A program made the translations under genes and the position numbers. Below are positions 61,056 to 64,000 of a DNA stretch of 64,000 bases, piece after piece. Position 1 is the stretch's first letter. Each line of letters begins with the position of its first letter. The DNA lies in contig NZ_JBEXAC010000002.1 of the NCBI RefSeq assembly GCF_040567655.1, positions 1,984,001 through 2,048,000 on the forward strand. The letters run 5' to 3'. The DNA is from Chitinophaga sp. H8. GTDB taxonomy: Bacteria; Bacteroidota; Bacteroidia; Chitinophagales; Chitinophagaceae. The notes beneath the pieces are model-generated. The model saw only the letters and a program-made list of their open reading frames with translations, ran no database searches and was not told the origin of the DNA.

Positions 61056-61850
61056 ATGCTTCATCCAGACGTTGTAAAATATTTCATGATATTATCTGTT
61101 GCATTGGCAGGATGCAAAAAAAATGCGAGCGAGCCTCCACAGCACTGTGACCGGGTAATCGCAGAATGGAAGGAAAATAAAAACCTCCGCTATGAATACA
61201 ATGCCATCGGGAAAATACAATCGGTGATGAGAGAGGACTTTCCCGAAAAGACGCTATTGGCTTACGATGCCGAAGGAAGACTGATAAATTCCGGTACAAA
61301 TACTTACCGCTATGAGAAGGAAGGCAAGAAAATCGTTGATGCGTACGGAAGTATTTATTTAATCAATAACAATAACCAGGTTATTTATTGGGAATATCCT
61401 CCGCAAAACAACCAGGTCAATAAAGGCACTTTCGAATATGATAACAATGGGTTTATGACGAAATCCAAAACCTATACTTATAATACCGCTGATTTGTCAA
61501 ACTATACTGTTTTTCAGGACATTGTTTATACCAATACGGTACAGAACGGCAACCTGATACAGGCAAATGCATGGAAGAAACTGTACAGAGCCGGGCTGCC
61601 TGCAAACCTGACCACCTCATCGTTCAGATATACATACGATGCTGCCCGCCCCAATAATATACCCGATACCGATTACAGACCTTATAAATATGCAAAACGC
61701 AGTGCGGGATTACTACTGAGCGAAACGGACGGCACCACCACTAATAACTATACCTATAAGTTTGATACAAAGGGGCGTGTGGTGCAGGTAGACCGGATAC
61801 AAGGCGGTACTATTGAAACCATACGAACCTTTAAATACCAATGTGAATAA
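61056..61850 (+). CDS. YD/RHS-like-repeat lipoprotein
   Basis: A 264-residue lipoprotein with lipobox ALAGC (Cys20). The body consists of short tyrosine-rich strands of the YD/RHS type: LRYEYNAIGKIQSVMRED, LLAYDAEGRLINSG, NTYRYEKEGKKIVD, GTFEYDNNGFMTKSKTYTY, YTYKFDTKGRVVQVDR. Such strands form open beta sheets in Bacteroidota lipoproteins of the DUF4595 type. No toxin domain or RHS core box is present. Function unknown. Confidence 0.75.
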   Translation: MLHPDVVKYFMILSVALAGCKKNASEPPQHCDRVIAEWKENKNLRYEYNAIGKIQSVMREDFPEKTLLAYDAEGRLINSGTNTYRYEKEGKKIVDAYGSIYLINNNNQVIYWEYPPQNNQVNKGTFEYDNNGFMTKSKTYTYNTADLSNYTVFQDIVYTNTVQNGNLIQANAWKKLYRAGLPANLTTSSFRYTYDAARPNNIPDTDYRPYKYAKRSAGLLLSETDGTTTNNYTYKFDTKGRVVQVDRIQGGTIETIRTFKYQCE

Positions 61851-61869
61851 CCCCATAAATTATTTTGTT

Positions 61870-62898
61870 ATGAAAAGTATTTTCCTGATCATCTCTTTGC
61901 TGGCGGGTAGTATTGCCGGCATCTCTGCGCAAAATTTCAGCGGAGGCATACAATTGGTAAGCGGACAAAAAGTGGTGGCGGCAAACTACCGCATCATTCC
62001 CGAAGCAACCGGCCGTTTTTATAGTAATTACAAGCCCAGGCTGATCGCTTTGGTGGAGGAGCATATTGTGGCCAATGTAAAACAAGCTGTTGACCAAAAC
62101 GTTCGGGAACTAAATATCACTTTGCCCGATGTGGTAACCCTGGAAGCGGTAAACGAACCTGGTGGTTTTGCATTAAAAGTATGGCTGAAAGGCTGCCGTG
62201 CAACATTTAAAGTTACCACGCCCAATGCTACCCTTACCAATCCGTTTGGTGGCCTGGGCCGGGATTTTGATCCCAAATTTGTGCTGACATGGGATCAGGC
62301 GTTGGTGATTGCTTTTACAGATATCAATAGTGTGACAACATTTTATCCCAAAAATCCAAGATCAGAAACCGCCAATACAGCTATACATAAACCGAGGTTG
62401 ATGGATAAATTTCTGGGACTGGCAGATAATGTTTCCAACTCCTTTACTGCGGGAGAAGGCTTTTTTCCTGATTTAAATCAGGCATCTGTAAATATCGCTG
62501 CCGTACTTAATACTACTATATTGATGGCTATTGGACAGGTACTTAAAAGCAAACCTTTTTTAGATGAGTTAAAACTGGATGGGGATGAAAAACTAACCGT
62601 AATGGCCGATATACGCCAGGGAAATATTATTGCAAAACATCCGCACAGTTATGCAGGAACTTTAGCACGCAGTGCAAAAACAACGCTGTCTGCTACCGAT
62701 GCACATAACCCTGTGTTGCCTGTCATCGGTGGAGATGAAAAAGTTACAGATAAGCTGGTGAAAAAACCGTCAGGCGCACTTAATCCTCAACCATTGCCCC
62801 CTGCTCCTGCGCAAGTAAAGCCCTCGCCCAAACTTAATCCACAGCCTTTACCTCCCGCACCATTAAAACCCAGAAAGGTGAGTGTGAAAAGAGGTTGA
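61870..62898 (+). CDS. Secreted protein of unknown function with LNPQPLPP tail repeats
   Basis: A 342-residue exported protein; the ATG at 61870 gives signal peptide MKSIFLIISLLAGSIAGISA-Q, whereas the longer frame overlaps the preceding gene. I do not recognise the body (about 22-300). The tail is proline-rich and contains two copies of LNPQPLPPAP (near residues 307 and 327) before a basic end (KPRKVSVKRG). This LNPQPLPP motif is seen in otherwise unrelated hypothetical proteins. Third gene of the secreted triad. Confidence 0.78.
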   Translation: MKSIFLIISLLAGSIAGISAQNFSGGIQLVSGQKVVAANYRIIPEATGRFYSNYKPRLIALVEEHIVANVKQAVDQNVRELNITLPDVVTLEAVNEPGGFALKVWLKGCRATFKVTTPNATLTNPFGGLGRDFDPKFVLTWDQALVIAFTDINSVTTFYPKNPRSETANTAIHKPRLMDKFLGLADNVSNSFTAGEGFFPDLNQASVNIAAVLNTTILMAIGQVLKSKPFLDELKLDGDEKLTVMADIRQGNIIAKHPHSYAGTLARSAKTTLSATDAHNPVLPVIGGDEKVTDKLVKKPSGALNPQPLPPAPAQVKPSPKLNPQPLPPAPLKPRKVSVKRG

Positions 62899-63092
62899 GG
62901 GAGCCTTTTACGGAATTAAGGGGTGGTTGTTAACAAAGGCGCAGCTGGGAGATTATTGGATAAAAGGGTAGGCTGATTAGCTGAAATCCGGTGAACTTAA
63001 GCGCTAAAGTTTATGTACATTGTAAAGATAACTAATCGGGCAGCCGGTACTGTCAGTTCAGGTTGCTGCAAGTACTTAAACAAACTTATACC

Positions 63093-64000
63093 ATGAAAAA
63101 AGTATTGTTGATAATGCTGTTGCTGCCTTTGATGTCCAGGGCACAGGAATTATACGATATTCCGGAGGGCGCCGCTACCCGCTGGATCTCTTTTGAAAAC
63201 CCCACCGGGGCCAAAGGACGGGGGGCGATGGAAAACAAAGGAGGTAAAGGACATCCCTGTGATACCCTGCATGCCGGTGGCAGCAAAATACTGGCAGACA
63301 TACAGGGAGCAGGTATCATCAACAGGATATGGATTACGATATCTAACAGAAGCCCGGCGGCATTACGTTCCATTCGTATTGAAATGTACTGGGACGGTGC
63401 CACAAAACCAGCCGTGGCTGTGCCGCTGGGCGATTTCTTTGGCGTAGGGCTTGGCCGCAGGCTCCCCTTCCAGAATGTATTCTTTTCTGATCCGGAGGGG
63501 CGTTCTTTCAACTGCAATATTCCCATGCCGTTTAATAAGCGGGCCAGGATTGTGCTGATCAATGAGGGCACAGAAAAACAAGCGTTGTTTTATGATGTGA
63601 ACCTTACCACCGTAAAGCGGCATACGAAGGAAATTCTTTACTTCCACGCGTACTGGAGCAGTAATGCGGGCGCTGCGCTGGGACAGGATTTTAGCGTACT
63701 GCCCAAGGTGAGTGGTAAAGGCCGTTACCTGGGCGCCAACTTTGGCATAACAACGGATAAGTCTTACAGTGATACCTGGTTTGGAGAAGGAGAGGTGAAG
63801 ATGTACCTGGACGGTGATACACAGTTTCCCACGCTGGCAGGCACCGGCACGGAGGATTATATCGGTACTGCCTGGGGACAGGGAGTTTTTGCGCACATGT
63901 ACCAGGGGTGCCCTATCGCCGATAAGGAGAAAAGACAGTATGCCTTTTACCGTTATCATATTCCCGACCCGGTATATTTCCAATCCGATTGCCATGTTAT
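63093..64000 (+). CDS. GH172-family (DUF2961) glycoside hydrolase, N-terminal part
   Basis: The first 302 codons of a gene running off the right edge. The ATG at 63093 gives signal peptide MKKVLLIMLLLPLMSRA-Q. DUF2961 marks include WISFENPTGAKGRGAMENKG, GAGIINRIWITIS, IRIEMYWDGATKPAVAVPLG, FFGVGLG, FHAYW and the strongly conserved LAGTGTEDYIGTAWGQG. The family is CAZy GH172, whose studied members act on fructofuranosides and arabinofuranosides. Promoter not found in the 194-base gap upstream. Confidence 0.9.
   Translation, partial: MKKVLLIMLLLPLMSRAQELYDIPEGAATRWISFENPTGAKGRGAMENKGGKGHPCDTLHAGGSKILADIQGAGIINRIWITISNRSPAALRSIRIEMYWDGATKPAVAVPLGDFFGVGLGRRLPFQNVFFSDPEGRSFNCNIPMPFNKRARIVLINEGTEKQALFYDVNLTTVKRHTKEILYFHAYWSSNAGAALGQDFSVLPKVSGKGRYLGANFGITTDKSYSDTWFGEGEVKMYLDGDTQFPTLAGTGTEDYIGTAWGQGVFAHMYQGCPIADKEKRQYAFYRYHIPDPVYFQSDCHV

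Overview
The window looks like chromosomal DNA from a Bacteroidota of the Chitinophagaceae, most likely Chitinophaga or a close relative. The signs are a SusC/SusD pair with a TonB-dependent receptor carrying an N-terminal signalling (STN) domain, FecR/ECF-sigma pairs, lone MacB/FtsX-type permeases, LytTR two-component pairs, a C-terminal type IX secretion signal, A-rich leaders without clear Shine-Dalgarno sequences, and -7 elements of the TAnnTTTG type. No rRNA, tRNA, insertion sequence, phage or CRISPR array was seen.

Layout. 1-3.7 kb: the start of a FecR-type anti-sigma gene (cut by the window edge), an unknown membrane protein on the opposite strand, an ECF sigma gene, a free-standing helix-hairpin-helix protein resembling the RNA polymerase alpha C-terminal domain, and a second ECF sigma gene with no ordinary start codon. 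3.9-13.0 kb: a polysaccharide utilisation locus (FecR, STN-SusC, SusD, IPT/NHL surface lipoprotein, GH29 alpha-L-fucosidase) closed by a strong terminator. 13.0-20.7 kb, minus strand: a three-gene glycan operon with a lipoprotein glycoside hydrolase, a 1277-residue membrane GT2 synthase fused to a GH26 domain and a second barrel that has lost both catalytic acids, and a phage-tailspike-like beta-helix protein. 20.8-25.7 kb: an FtsX permease, an SRPBCC protein, a collagen-like lipoprotein and an alpha/beta hydrolase lipoprotein. 26.1-27.9 kb: an AT-rich island with three paralogous small membrane proteins. 27.9-34.2 kb: SDR, HbpS-like protein and AraC regulator, then a metallo-beta-lactamase-fold protein, an amidohydrolase and a Na+/H+ antiporter. 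34.2-40.8 kb: a giant IPT/FG-GAP/Ig-like protein with a type IX sorting domain. 41-46.4 kb: assorted enzymes, including a secreted ADP-ribosylglycohydrolase-family protein with an EEP phosphatase. 46.5-51 kb: a second FtsX permease divergent from a LytS/LytTR pair. 51-52.4 kb: a toxin-antitoxin-SecB-like chaperone (TAC) candidate with two palindromic operators. 52.8-60.2 kb: GMC oxidoreductase, SnoaL and VOC proteins, an ECF42-type sigma with its DGPF partner, and a TPR-histidine kinase/LytTR pair. 60.4-64 kb: three unknown secreted proteins and the start of a GH172 (DUF2961) protein.

The observations most worth following are: (1) a shared promoter architecture at three separate loci, with tandem TTTGTCG-type repeats 21-22 bp apart and the proximal repeat exactly 44 bp from a -7-like TTTG, upstream of an alphaCTD-like protein, an SRPBCC protein and an alpha/beta hydrolase; (2) the TAC module and its operators; (3) the synthase/hydrolase/pseudo-hydrolase fusion, whose dead barrel resembles the intact enzyme encoded immediately upstream. 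All functional assignments are from reading motifs by eye; no searches were run.
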